The notes beneath the pieces are model-generated. The model ran no database searches. It was not told the origin of the DNA and saw only the letters and a program-made list of their open reading frames with translations. Both the position numbers and the translations under genes were made by a program. Shown piece after piece: positions 16,336-24,959 of a DNA stretch of 55,882 nt. The number at the start of each line of letters is the position of its first letter. Position 1 is the first letter of the stretch. This DNA comes from Acidimicrobiia bacterium (GTDB taxonomy: Bacteria; Acidobacteriota; Vicinamibacteria; Vicinamibacterales; SCN-69-37): the NCBI GenBank assembly GCA_016871335.1, contig VFZF01000016.1:1-55882 (forward strand), read 5' to 3'.

Positions 16336-18227
16336 TTCAGCATCTGCTCCTCCAGACTGAGCGGATACGAGATCGCGACATCCACCACGGCGCCAGCGGC
16401 ATCGTGCACCAGCGAGAGCTCCGGTTGCACGAAGCCGGTATACGACGGCAGGTTCAGTTTCTGCACGCGCGCCACGATCTCGTCGCGAAGCACCGGATCG
16501 AAATGGATGCCGTGTGTCTCAAACAGCGCCTTCGCTGCCGGATAGTCACCGGTGGACTTGATGCGCTGCACTTCGCCGAGCAGCCGGCCGACGCCCTCAT
16601 GGAAGGCCACAGCGTCCACCATGACGTAATAGGTCTTGCCGTCTCTCGTTCTGGACTCGATCGCGCGCGTATTCGCCATCAGCCAATGCACGATCGCCTG
16701 GCGGTTGCGCATGTGGTCTTCTTCAATCGTTGTGCCTTCACGAATGCGTCTGAGCTGCACGAGCGCGTTGCGCGCGTAGGCTTCATACTCGGCCTGCACA
16801 ATTTCTGCTTGATGCTCCGCGGGCACCATGCCGATCTCCGCAATCTTCGGTTCGCCCACAAAGTACAGTGCCACTAGATCCGCGCGAGTCTCTTCAAGAC
16901 CGGCGTACTGCTCCTTCAGCGCCGCTTCGGGTCGTCCACCAAGGTGCGCTTCGACGACGCCGCTGCCGTGCCCCAACACTTCATGGATCGCGGTTGTGAC
17001 CTCGCTGGCCAGCGACCCCCACTTCTCGGCACGCGCAACTTCTTCAGGCGACCAGCAGAATTCCTGGCGATACGAAGGCGGCAGCGACTTGTCGTACGCC
17101 TCATTGACGTTGGCCAGCGACACGGACTTGCTGCCGTATCGCTCCCGGATCAACTGGTCGTTCGGCAGGTTGATTCCGATGGGCGTGACCGGACCCGAGT
17201 CCCCGGTTTCCATCACCACATCGATGGCACGCGCCGTGACACCCACCACACTCGTACGGCGCCACTTCGCCTCCCAGGGCATGCGGTCTTCGAACCACTG
17301 CGCGGATTGCGCCAACCGATGGATGCTCTCGGTCTTCGCGGGATTCACGTAGAACACAAGCGCTTCCCACGCGCCCCTAATCCCGCGGGCATCCATGTAG
17401 TTCTCGATGAACCCGTTGATCGTGTCCACCGGTGAGTCCTTGTCCGCGACCCATGCGATGTCATACGCCACACGATCGGCGTCCTCGCCTGTCTCGTAGA
17501 ACTTCATCAGCGCGTCAATCGCCTTCCGCATCGCCGGCGTCGCAAAGAGCCGCGCGTCATTCAGGTGCGTGACGATGCGGGCAATGTGGTCGCCATAGAG
17601 GCCATTCACCCGAGCCACTTCTTCGACCAGTCCGTGCTCGGTCTTGACGAGACGCGAGTTGAGCCCGTACTTCTCCTCGAAGCCTTCGAGGTCGGCCATC
17701 GAGACGCCGGAGTACATATTGTTGGCGCTTTCGAGCAGGATGTCTTTGCCGTCTCCGGGGGACTTGTTGGTCACGAGGGGCTCGGAGCTGGCGTCGAAGA
17801 ACGCGGATGTGAGCGCGTGACCCAGGGGCTGAAGCCCCTGGGCTCCGTTGATGCGCTCTGCAGTCGTCAGCGCCTCAAGGAAGGCCTCCTCCGAACACTT
17901 CAGCACGTACTTGCGCGCGGTCAGGTTGTTGTACGGCCCCGTGTTGATCCAGAAGAGCTTCGTGTAGCGACGGATTTCGGCAAGCGTCGCTGGATCAAAA
18001 GCCGACGCATCGATCCGGCCGGCCCGCACGACGGATTCGAGGAGCCTGCGCATCCGGAGATTGTGGCGATACCGCTGATCCCAGTAGATGTCGCGGCCGG
18101 CGATCGCCGCTTGTGTCAGGTGCCAGATGAGCAACTTGTCGTTGAGCGGCAGCGCAGAAAAGCCGTCCGCGTACAGCTGGACCACGGCGGCTTCGTCAAT
18201 TTGTTCGAGCAGGTACTGTCGATCCAT
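16317..18227 (-). CDS. Dipeptidyl-peptidase III-like M49 zinc peptidase
   Basis: 636 residues, cytoplasmic (no signal). The M49 zinc site is complete: HEVLGH at 415-420 and EETRAD at 445-450; bacterial members also use HExxGH-type motifs. The characteristic N-terminal substrate domain is recognisable (WINTGPYNNLTARKY; ANNMYSG). It would release dipeptides from oligopeptides. Oddity: residues 128-138 (GAQGLQPLGHA) are encoded by a perfect palindrome (17821-17842) with arms identical to an intergenic repeat at 40563, so a repeat element seems to have inserted in frame. The last codons and stop lie in a GCACC tract and overlap the M28 gene. Confidence 0.9.
   Translation of the reverse strand: MDRQYLLEQIDEAAVVQLYADGFSALPLNDKLLIWHLTQAAIAGRDIYWDQRYRHNLRMRRLLESVVRAGRIDASAFDPATLAEIRRYTKLFWINTGPYNNLTARKYVLKCSEEAFLEALTTAERINGAQGLQPLGHALTSAFFDASSEPLVTNKSPGDGKDILLESANNMYSGVSMADLEGFEEKYGLNSRLVKTEHGLVEEVARVNGLYGDHIARIVTHLNDARLFATPAMRKAIDALMKFYETGEDADRVAYDIAWVADKDSPVDTINGFIENYMDARGIRGAWEALVFYVNPAKTESIHRLAQSAQWFEDRMPWEAKWRRTSVVGVTARAIDVVMETGDSGPVTPIGINLPNDQLIRERYGSKSVSLANVNEAYDKSLPPSYRQEFCWSPEEVARAEKWGSLASEVTTAIHEVLGHGSGVVEAHLGGRPEAALKEQYAGLEETRADLVALYFVGEPKIAEIGMVPAEHQAEIVQAEYEAYARNALVQLRRIREGTTIEEDHMRNRQAIVHWLMANTRAIESRTRDGKTYYVMVDAVAFHEGVGRLLGEVQRIKSTGDYPAAKALFETHGIHFDPVLRDEIVARVQKLNLPSYTGFVQPELSLVHDAAGAVVDVAISYPLSLEEQMLKWGAGC
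17821..17842. repeat. Palindrome inside DPP III coding sequence
   Basis: Arms CCCAGGGGCT and AGCCCCTGGG with a 2-base loop GA. Both 10-base arms are identical to those of the intergenic copy at 40563-40584 (loop TT). It is read in frame and adds roughly 8-10 residues. Confidence 0.85.
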
Positions 18228-18234
18228 AACGTGT

Positions 18235-19590
18235 TCAAATCTCGATTGATTCGCGATGGCCCGGCGTCTTCACGGTCCACTTGAGTTCAGACTCCACCGT
18301 GGCCTTGAGTGCGTCCATGGGGCCGGGTTCGCCGTGCACCAGACACAACAACGACGGCGCTTTCTTGAAGCTCTTCAGCCAGCGCATGACTTCGTGTCGA
18401 TCGGCGTGCGCCGAAATGGAGTCGATCGTCTCTATGCGCGCACGCACGGGGACTTCCTCCCCATGAATCCTCGTCATAGTCGCCCCATCCTTCAACAGTC
18501 GCCCGCGAGTGCCCTCGGCCTGGTAGCCGGCGAACAGCACGGTATTCCGCTCATCCGGAAGCAGCCGGCGCAGGTGGTGCAACACGCGCCCGCCTGTCGC
18601 CATGCCGCTCGACGAAATGATGATGCTGGGCCGATCGTCCTCCTGCACCTTGCGCGACTCGGCAATCGTCGAGATCACACGCAGCCGCGCGGTCATGAAG
18701 TTGCGGAGCCCTTCATCCAGCTCGTGGAGGCGATCCCGGTACTCTGCGAGCACTTCCACCGCCATCGGACTATCCACGTACACCGGCACTTCAGGGATGG
18801 CCTTGCGCTCTTCAAGCCGGCGTACCCAGTACAGCAACTCCTCCACGCGCCCGAGGGCGAATGCGGGGATGACCACCTTCCCCTTCTTCGCAATCGTCTC
18901 GCTGATAATCTGCGCCAGCTTCACGCCATCGTCATCCGGGTCGTGCGCGCGATCGCCGTAGGTCGACTCGACCAGCACCACATCGGCGTCGGGTGGCGGC
19001 ACAGGATCCGGAAGTACCGGACGACCGTGCCTGCCGAGGTCGCCACCAAACAGGACCGTCTTGCCCTCCGAGGCCACCGTGATTCGAGCGTATGCGGACC
19101 CGAGCAGGTGGCCGGCGTTGAGAAACTCGAGCTCGACCCCAGGGGCGATTGGCACGGGGCGGTCGTAGCCCACGGGCTGCAGTTGGAGGATCGCGCGAGC
19201 CGCATCGTTTTCGGTGAACAGCGCCAGGGCGGGCTTGTGCTTCGTGTAGCCCTTGCGGTTGGCACGTTCCGCGTCTTCTTCCTGCAGTCGCGCGGCGTCT
19301 TCCATCACGATGCGCGCCAGTTCCTGAGTGCCGCCTGTGCAGAAGATGCGACCGGTGAATCCCTGGGCGACGAGTCGCGGCAACATGCCGCAGTGATCAA
19401 GATGTGCATGTGTGAGCACGACCACATCGATCGATCGCGGGGGCACGGGGAACGGTTCCCAGTTGCGTTCGCGCAGCGACTTGAGGCCCTGGAACATGCC
19501 GCAGTCCACGAGGACACGAACCCCACCGGCGTCGAGCAGATGTTTTGATCCGGTGACGGTGCGCGCGGCACCAAGGAATGTGAGTTTCAT
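18235..19590 (-). CDS. MBL-fold beta-CASP RNA metallo-hydrolase
   Basis: 451 residues. The metallo-beta-lactamase metal motif HAHLDH (VVLTHAHLDHCGM) is followed by GHLLGSAYA and LFGGDLGRHG; the beta-CASP insert follows with VVIPAFALGRVEELLYW, then SSSGMATGGRVLHHL, and the C-terminal metal His motifs DSISAHADRHE and LVHGEP. These are the marks of bacterial RNA-processing exonucleases of the CPSF-like group. The start overlaps the preceding PLP gene stop by 4 bases (ATGA), so the two are translationally coupled; 7 bases separate it from DPP III. Confidence 0.92.
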   Translation of the reverse strand: MKLTFLGAARTVTGSKHLLDAGGVRVLVDCGMFQGLKSLRERNWEPFPVPPRSIDVVVLTHAHLDHCGMLPRLVAQGFTGRIFCTGGTQELARIVMEDAARLQEEDAERANRKGYTKHKPALALFTENDAARAILQLQPVGYDRPVPIAPGVELEFLNAGHLLGSAYARITVASEGKTVLFGGDLGRHGRPVLPDPVPPPDADVVLVESTYGDRAHDPDDDGVKLAQIISETIAKKGKVVIPAFALGRVEELLYWVRRLEERKAIPEVPVYVDSPMAVEVLAEYRDRLHELDEGLRNFMTARLRVISTIAESRKVQEDDRPSIIISSSGMATGGRVLHHLRRLLPDERNTVLFAGYQAEGTRGRLLKDGATMTRIHGEEVPVRARIETIDSISAHADRHEVMRWLKSFKKAPSLLCLVHGEPGPMDALKATVESELKWTVKTPGHRESIEI

Positions 19591-20564
19591 GCAAAAAGTC
19601 CTGCCTGTCCGCCCGTGTGCCAGAACAACACGCGGTCATCGGGGGTAAACGAACCGGCGCGCACGCGCGCGATGAGCCCAGCCATGGCTTTGGCGGTGTA
19701 CACGGGGTCCAGCACGATGCCCTCGGTGCGCGCGAGGAGTTCAAGCGCCCCAGTCGACGCGTCCGTGGGAATCCCGTAGCCCTCGCCGACGAACGAATCG
19801 TCAACGTCGATCTCCTGTTCCAGACCAATCCCCGCAGCGGATGCACTAACGAGTGCAGCCAGATCGCCGAGGAGGCGGCGGACGATTGCGGTAAGTCCTT
19901 CGCGGGACTCGTCGGCACTGATCCCAACCACGCGGGACGTGATCCCGAACAACGCGCACCCGGCAATCAGGCCGGCCTGGGTGCCGCCGGATGACGACGA
20001 GTGCACGATTGTGGTGGGGGAAATACCTGCGGTGAGAACTTCCTCGACGCCGCGAGCGAAGCCGGCAGCGCCGAGCGGTGTTGAGGCCCCAAGGGGAATC
20101 AGGAACGGACGCCGTCGTTCGTTCTCCAGGTCTTCCGCCACGCGCAGCATGGTCGTGGCGCGGGCTTCACGGGAGTCGACGTGCCGAATCTCGGCGCCGA
20201 AAAGCCGGTCCAGCAGGGCATTGCCTGTCGGTCTGGCCTGTTCCGCACCGTTGACGACCAGCACAACGCGGAGCCCCAGTGCCGCTCCCGCGGCGGCGGT
20301 GACGCGGCAGTGGTTCGACTGGAGGCCGCCGCAGGTGATGAGGGTGTCGGCTCCAGCGGCCCTGGCGGCGGCCAGCACGGTCTGCAGTTTCCGCACCTTG
20401 TTGCCCCCCATGGCGAAGGACAACAGGTCATCGCGCTTCATGAAGAGCGCGGGGCTGCTCGGGCCGAGCGCCGCCTCAAGTCGTCGCAGGCGATCAATCG
20501 GGGTCGGGTGGGGTGCGAGCGTTTCCACAGGCAACGTTCGCAAGGTTGCCATCGCAGTGGCCAT
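19587..20564 (-). CDS. PLP enzyme, D-cysteine desulfhydrase / ACC deaminase family
   Basis: 325 residues, fold-type II PLP enzyme. The PLP lysine is in GGNKVRKLQ (FAMGGNKVRKLQ), preceded by LFMKRDDLLS; TCGGLQSNHCRVTA and HSSSSGGTQAGLIAG bind cofactor phosphate. The family covers D-cysteine desulfhydrase and 1-aminocyclopropane-1-carboxylate deaminase; the sequence alone does not decide which. Likely first gene of a minus-strand operon through MBL, DPP III and M28. Confidence 0.88.
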   Translation of the reverse strand: MATAMATLRTLPVETLAPHPTPIDRLRRLEAALGPSSPALFMKRDDLLSFAMGGNKVRKLQTVLAAARAAGADTLITCGGLQSNHCRVTAAAGAALGLRVVLVVNGAEQARPTGNALLDRLFGAEIRHVDSREARATTMLRVAEDLENERRRPFLIPLGASTPLGAAGFARGVEEVLTAGISPTTIVHSSSSGGTQAGLIAGCALFGITSRVVGISADESREGLTAIVRRLLGDLAALVSASAAGIGLEQEIDVDDSFVGEGYGIPTDASTGALELLARTEGIVLDPVYTAKAMAGLIARVRAGSFTPDDRVLFWHTGGQAGLFA

Positions 20565-20601
20565 TCACCAGCAAGTCTATACTTGGTGCACGCGCGCACC
20601 G

Positions 20602-21447
20602 ATGACAAACCCCCTCCTGGAAGCTCTGGCCACAACATCCAATCTGCTCTCCGTCGAACTCCGTCCCCCTCGTGCGGAACTGAACGCCGCCGCGGGCATG
20701 GACGCGTGGATTGACACCTACCACGCCGTGCGGGGCCTCGTGCGGCAGGGGTTGTTTGTGTATCTGACTGACAGCGCGGTCGGGGCGCGCGAAGAAAACA
20801 ACCTGCGTCATCTGGTGAACAACCTCGGCACTGACGTGCCACGCAGCCACGTCATTCCGTTCCTGACGACCAAACACACGCGTGAGTACTGTTTGTCGTA
20901 CGCAGAGCGGGCCCTGCATGAGGGGTTTCCGTCGCTGGTGGTGCTTGGCGGTGACAAGTCCGTGGGGCCGGCTCGTTGCGTCGAACACGCGTGGCAACTG
21001 CGCCAGGACATCCGGGCGCACGTGCCGGAACTTGCGCTGGGCGGCTGGGCCAATCCCCACCAGAACCCGGTCACGCAGGTGCGTTATCTCAGTGACCCGC
21101 ACTTCACGGGCGAGTTGTTCCTGACGCAGGTCGTCTCGCACCACGACCTGCCGAAAATCGACGCCTTCCTTACTGCACAACAGGCGGCCGGTGTGACGAC
21201 GCCCGGGATTTTTGGTGTGTTTTATTACCGCAGTGCAAATCCCAGGACCCTGTCAGTTCTGCAGCAGTTCCTGACGGTGCCCGCAGAGGCGCTGACAAAG
21301 GAATTTGAGGCGGGTGACTCGCCGGAAGAAATCTGCGCACGGTCGCTTCGCGAGTTGCGTAAGGCCGGCGCGCGGCATCTCTATCTGTCGAACCTGCCGA
21401 TCCAGGGCACCGCACGGGTGCTGCAGCGGATCTTGGATCTCGTGTAG
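20602..21447 (+). CDS. Methylenetetrahydrofolate reductase-like TIM-barrel protein
   Basis: 282 residues. A MetF-like barrel: the N-terminal strand LLSVELRPPRAEL corresponds to the EFFPPR region, followed by VPFLTTKHTREYCLSYAERALHEGF, LVVLGGDKS (LxVxGGD) and GGWANPHQNP. The first barrel loop differs from canonical MTHFR (no TYGAGG), so the substrate could be another folate or flavin-linked compound. The stop TAG (21445-21447) is immediately followed by a palindrome, and together they read TAGGGCCCGCT. A TATACT -10-like box lies at 20578-20583, 18 bases before the start. Confidence 0.75.
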   Translation: MTNPLLEALATTSNLLSVELRPPRAELNAAAGMDAWIDTYHAVRGLVRQGLFVYLTDSAVGAREENNLRHLVNNLGTDVPRSHVIPFLTTKHTREYCLSYAERALHEGFPSLVVLGGDKSVGPARCVEHAWQLRQDIRAHVPELALGGWANPHQNPVTQVRYLSDPHFTGELFLTQVVSHHDLPKIDAFLTAQQAAGVTTPGIFGVFYYRSANPRTLSVLQQFLTVPAEALTKEFEAGDSPEEICARSLRELRKAGARHLYLSNLPIQGTARVLQRILDLV

Positions 21448-21470
21448 GGCCCGCTGAACTTCAGCGGGCC
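21448..21470. repeat. Perfect GC palindrome fused to a stop codon
   Basis: Arms GGCCCGCT and AGCGGGCC; the loop GAACTTC is itself self-complementary, so the stem is 11 bp with a 1-base turn. The preceding TAG is the stop codon of the MTHFR-like gene. It heads the tandem array at 21472. Confidence 0.9.
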
Positions 21471-21471
21471 A

Positions 21472-21629
21472 ATGGCACGCTACAACCCAGCGTGCCCTAC
21501 ATGCGGGCCAATGGCACGCTACAACCCAGCGTGCCCTACATGCGGGCCAGCAGGCACGCTACAACCCAGCGTGCCCTACATGCGGGCCAGCAGGCACGCT
21601 GCAACCCAGCGTGCCCTACGTACGGCCCC
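21472..21629. repeat. Tandem array, four 39-40 bp hairpin units
   Basis: Four units starting at 21472, 21511, 21550 and 21590. Each has a hairpin with arms GGCACGCT and AGCGTGCC, loop ACAACCC (GCAACCC with a closing change in unit 4), followed by CTACATGCGGGCCA or, in the last, CTACGTACGG. Units 1-2 begin ATG, units 3-4 begin GCA. It fills the convergent spacer of the MTHFR-like and nitroreductase genes and its last CTA is the nitroreductase stop. Strong structure in both transcripts suggests a bidirectional terminator role. Confidence 0.92.
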
Positions 21630-22218
21630 ACACACCCGAGTACACAAACTCGGCGGCGACGCGCCGGGTGCGCGGGGTGGTTTCGCTCTGCCGGTGTTTT
21701 TCATTGGGCAACAACTCAGGGGATCCCGGATAACCCAGCGCGATGATCGCTGCAAGATCGAAGTCGGCGGGCACCTGGCAGATCTCCGCTGCGCGCACCC
21801 GATCAAATCCTTCCATCTGCCGCGCCGCCAACCCCTGCGACTGCGCCTGCACCGTGAGATACGCGACCGCCTGACCGGTGTCGTAGAGGGCGTGCCGGTT
21901 GGGGTCGGCCGACGGTCCAATGGTCAGCTTCGCGGCGACGATGATGAACACGGGTGCCATGGGGGCCCACGCCTGATTGCCCGCAGTCAACGTCGATACC
22001 AGGGCCTCGAAGACGTCGGGATGGTCTGCGCGGTCCACCGCAATGAAGCGCCACGGCTGTTCGTTGCGCGACGAGGGCGCCCAGCGGGCGGCTTCGAACA
22101 GCCGCCACAGATCCGCGGGCGACACCCGTCGTGAGCTGTCGTACGCCCTGGGGCTCCATCGTTCGCGGATCAGGTCCAGCACCTCGTGATCAGCGTTCGC
22201 ATGTTTCGGATGCGGCAT
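21616..22218 (-). CDS. Nitroreductase family protein
   Basis: About 200 residues, FMN-dependent. Family signature: IRERWSPRAYDSSRRVSPADL, then FEAARWAPSSRNEQPWRFI (SSxNxQPW), and a C-terminal AIIALGYPG. Such enzymes reduce nitro, quinone or enone compounds with NAD(P)H. ATG 22218 preferred to 22230. The stop is CTA (minus TAG) inside the last unit of the hairpin array. Divergent from the aminotransferase gene with 19 bases between starts. Confidence 0.9.
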   Translation of the reverse strand: MPHPKHANADHEVLDLIRERWSPRAYDSSRRVSPADLWRLFEAARWAPSSRNEQPWRFIAVDRADHPDVFEALVSTLTAGNQAWAPMAPVFIIVAAKLTIGPSADPNRHALYDTGQAVAYLTVQAQSQGLAARQMEGFDRVRAAEICQVPADFDLAAIIALGYPGSPELLPNEKHRQSETTPRTRRVAAEFVYSGVWGRT

Positions 22219-22237
22219 CACAGTTATCATCTCCTGA

Positions 22238-23422
22238 ATGGCTCAATTTCTCGACTCCGTCCCCTTCTCCGGCATCATCCGCATTCGCGACATGATGTAT
22301 TCGGTCGACAAGCCGTTCCGGCTCGATCAGGGTGACGTCAGTTTTGATGCGCCTGAGACGGTGAAGGAGGCGCTGCGCAAGGCGATCGCGGACAACCGGA
22401 CGCACTACGTGCAGACGACCGGCATCCCGCCGCTGCTGGATTTGCTGGTGGAGAAGATGCGCACAAAGAACGGCATCCCCATCGGCAGCGCGGACGAGGT
22501 CATGGTGACCAACGGCGGCATTCACGCGCAGTACATTGCGTGCCTGGCGCTGCTGGAACCGGGCGACGAAGTGCTGATGCCCGATCCGGCGTGGCCGCCG
22601 ACCGTGAGCAACATCCTCGCCGCCCAGGCGGTGGCGGTGCCCTATCCGCTGCATGAGGAGCGCGGCTGGCGGCCGGACATCGCGGAGATTGCGAGACTCA
22701 TCACTCCACGGACCAAGGCGATTGTGATCAACACGCCGTGTAATCCCACAGGTGGGGTGCTCACGCGCGAAGACCTTGAGGCTCTGGCGACGCTGGTGAC
22801 GGAACAGAACCTGTGGGTATTTTCCGACGAGGCGTATGAGGACTTCCTGTTTGATGGTCGCGAACACCTGAGCATCGCGTCGTGGCCGGGCCTGTACGAC
22901 CGGACGATTCCGCTCTACACCCTCAGCAAGACGTACGCGGTGACCGGACTCCGGCTCGGCTATCTTGCGATCAAGGACCCGGTGATTCGGGAACGGGCGA
23001 AGAAGGTGGTCTTCTGCACGACGTCCAACGTGTCGTCGCTTGGGCAATATGGAGCGGTCGGCGCGTTGCAGGGTCCGCAGGACGCGATCGAGGGCTTCCG
23101 CCGCGAGATTGCCGCACGTCGCGACATCTTCTACGAGAAGTTGCCGAAGGCGTCCAACGGCCTGCTGACCGGCGTCCGTCCGTCGGGCGCCTTTTATGCG
23201 TTCGTGAGGATCGACCCTTCGTGGACATCCCCGCTGCCCAACGCCCCTGAATCCCAGTCGTGGGCGATGACCGAGTTCCTGATCAAGAAGGCGCGGATCG
23301 GGTCGGTGCCGGGCGTGGACTTCGGCGCACGGGGCGAAGGATTCCTGCGCTTCTGCTTCGCGCGCGACAGGGTCGAGATTGAAGGCGCGCTCGAGTCGAT
23401 GGAGCGCGCGTTCGTCAGCTGA
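22238..23422 (+). CDS. Class I/II PLP aminotransferase
   Basis: 394 residues, fold-type I. Cofactor motifs in order: TNGGIHAQYIACLAL, NTPCNPTGGVLT, FSDEAYEDFLF (Asp-x-x-Tyr for PLP) and YTLSKTYAVTGLRLGY with the Schiff-base Lys; RFCFARD holds the C-terminal substrate Arg. Closest to the aspartate/aromatic aminotransferase type; substrate not determinable. Convergent overlap of 8 bases with the TauE gene. Confidence 0.9.
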   Translation: MAQFLDSVPFSGIIRIRDMMYSVDKPFRLDQGDVSFDAPETVKEALRKAIADNRTHYVQTTGIPPLLDLLVEKMRTKNGIPIGSADEVMVTNGGIHAQYIACLALLEPGDEVLMPDPAWPPTVSNILAAQAVAVPYPLHEERGWRPDIAEIARLITPRTKAIVINTPCNPTGGVLTREDLEALATLVTEQNLWVFSDEAYEDFLFDGREHLSIASWPGLYDRTIPLYTLSKTYAVTGLRLGYLAIKDPVIRERAKKVVFCTTSNVSSLGQYGAVGALQGPQDAIEGFRREIAARRDIFYEKLPKASNGLLTGVRPSGAFYAFVRIDPSWTSPLPNAPESQSWAMTEFLIKKARIGSVPGVDFGARGEGFLRFCFARDRVEIEGALESMERAFVS

Positions 23423-24140
23423 AGACCAGCTTCGCGCCGGCGACAAGCAGCACCACGCCAAGGAGCCGGCGGAACATCGGTGTGCCGAGCCGACGACTGC
23501 CGAGTTCCGATCCGATCACGCCGCCCACGACGGCCGCAGCAGCCCAGAGCGGCATCTGACCGGGAAGATGTTCGAGACTGCCGGGATTCCCGGCAAGGCC
23601 CGCCAGCGAGTTCACCAGGATGAACGCGGCGGCGACGCCGCCCGTCTCGCGTGTGGCGGCCCACCCCATGAACAACAGGATCGGACTCAGAAAGATTCCG
23701 CCGCCCGTGCCGGTGAGACCAGCCAGAAATCCGATCGCGGCACCGGTCGCGATGGCGACGCCCACTCGTGGCGGGGTCGGCGTGTCGGCTTTCAAATCGA
23801 GCCAGAGGCGTACCGCCGCGGTCCACAGCACCAGACCGACGAGCGTGCGATACCAGTGACCGGGCAACGTAATCGCACCACCGAGAAACGCCAGTGGAAT
23901 TGACCCGAGAGCAAACGGCCAGAAGAGTTGCCAGGAGAACAGTCCGGCGCGTCTGAATCGCCACGTCGCAATCGACGCCACAAGCAGATTCAGCACCAGC
24001 GCCGTCGGACGCATCATCGGCGTTGGCATCGCCAGGAACGACATCGCCGCGAGATAGCCGGACGCGCCGGCGTGCCCCACTGACGAATAGAGGATCGCAG
24101 CCACGAGAAAGGCGACGGCGAGAACGATCGCGGGATCCAC
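23415..24140 (-). CDS. TauE/SafE family membrane permease
   Basis: 241 residues with about eight transmembrane segments and the duplicated TauE motif (GHAGASGYLAAMSFL; FLAGLTGTGGGIFLSPILL). Members export sulfite, sulfonates or related organic anions. It lies 8 bases after the SDR gene in the same direction, forming DoxX-SDR-TauE as a likely operon. Confidence 0.9.
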   Translation of the reverse strand: MDPAIVLAVAFLVAAILYSSVGHAGASGYLAAMSFLAMPTPMMRPTALVLNLLVASIATWRFRRAGLFSWQLFWPFALGSIPLAFLGGAITLPGHWYRTLVGLVLWTAAVRLWLDLKADTPTPPRVGVAIATGAAIGFLAGLTGTGGGIFLSPILLFMGWAATRETGGVAAAFILVNSLAGLAGNPGSLEHLPGQMPLWAAAAVVGGVIGSELGSRRLGTPMFRRLLGVVLLVAGAKLVFS

Positions 24141-24148
24141 GACCAGTG

Positions 24149-24892
24149 TCAGCTCAGATGACGACCGCCATCCACGCGGATGGTTTCACCGGTCATGAAG
24201 TCGGTCTCAGCCAGGGTGATCACTGCCTGCGCAATCGCCTCGGCGCCGCCCCATCGCCCCACCGGCGTTGCCGCTTCGACGCGGGCGCGTGTGTCGGCGG
24301 ACATGTCGTCAGGCGGAACCACTGGTCCAGGCGCGATGCTGTTGATGAGGATGTTGTCGTCCGCCAGTTCGAGGGCCAGCGCTTCGGTGACTGCCTTCAC
24401 GCCGGACTTGGCGATGTAATACCCGGCGTAGCCCTTGTAGCGTGGCCGCCCGCTGGCTGCCGTCCAGTCACCAAACGTGATGATGCGGCCGCCGCCCACG
24501 GTGCGCATGTGAGGCACCGCGGCGCACGCGCACACAAACGTCCCGCGCATGTCGACGCCCAGCGTGCGCTCGACCTCCCACGTCGTGAGTCCGGTGAAGG
24601 GTGCCGACGCGTACCGGGACGCCATCATCACAAGCACATCCAACCGGCCCAGCGTGTCAACCACCTGCTGCATGACGGCCTCGATGACCGGCACGTCTGC
24701 GGTGACGTCGCAGTGAATCGTCATCGCGCGTCGCCCTGCGGCACGCACGGCATCCGCAGCCACGTCAGCCGCGTCCCGGGAACTCCTGTACGACAGCGCA
24801 ACGTCCGCCCCACGCCCGGCCAGCGCACGCGCGACTGCCTCCCCCATCCGCGCGCCCCCAATGACGAGCGCGACTTTGTTTGTCAGTTGCAC
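24149..24892 (-). CDS. Short-chain dehydrogenase/reductase
   Basis: About 248 residues, Rossmann fold. Cofactor-binding VALVIGGARMGEAVARAL (a GxxxxG variant), CDVTADVPVIEA, and the active-site YYIAKSG (Tyr-x-x-x-Lys); the usual catalytic Ser is not obvious in ITFGDWTAASG. End region NSIAPGPVVPPDD and RVDGGRHLS is typical. I use GTG 24892; frames further upstream would start inside the GCACC repeat and add 16 low-complexity residues. In an operon between DoxX and TauE. Confidence 0.85.
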   Translation of the reverse strand: MQLTNKVALVIGGARMGEAVARALAGRGADVALSYRSSRDAADVAADAVRAAGRRAMTIHCDVTADVPVIEAVMQQVVDTLGRLDVLVMMASRYASAPFTGLTTWEVERTLGVDMRGTFVCACAAVPHMRTVGGGRIITFGDWTAASGRPRYKGYAGYYIAKSGVKAVTEALALELADDNILINSIAPGPVVPPDDMSADTRARVEAATPVGRWGGAEAIAQAVITLAETDFMTGETIRVDGGRHLS

Positions 24893-24957
24893 GGAGCACC
24901 CAGCACCGGGCACCCGGCACCAGCACCAAGCACCGAGCACTCAGCAGTCAGCACCAC
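24893..24957. repeat. GCACC tract filling the DoxX-SDR spacer
   Basis: GGAGCACCCAGCACCGGGCA and onward. The 67 bases between the DoxX stop (24960-24962) and the SDR start (24892) are essentially all this repeat. Same family as at 16264-16334. Confidence 0.8.
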
Positions 24958-24959
24958 GG

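Noticed and set aside
19939-20601. Long N-terminal extension of the MTHFR-like gene
   Set aside because: It lies antisense to the PLP deaminase-like gene and is Ser/Arg-rich; the barrel begins at 20602.
21472-22134. Open frame beginning in the tandem array with MARYNPACPTCGP repeated, resembling a zinc-ribbon start
   Set aside because: The Cys motif comes only from the 39-bp unit being divisible by three; the frame then runs antisense through the nitroreductase gene.
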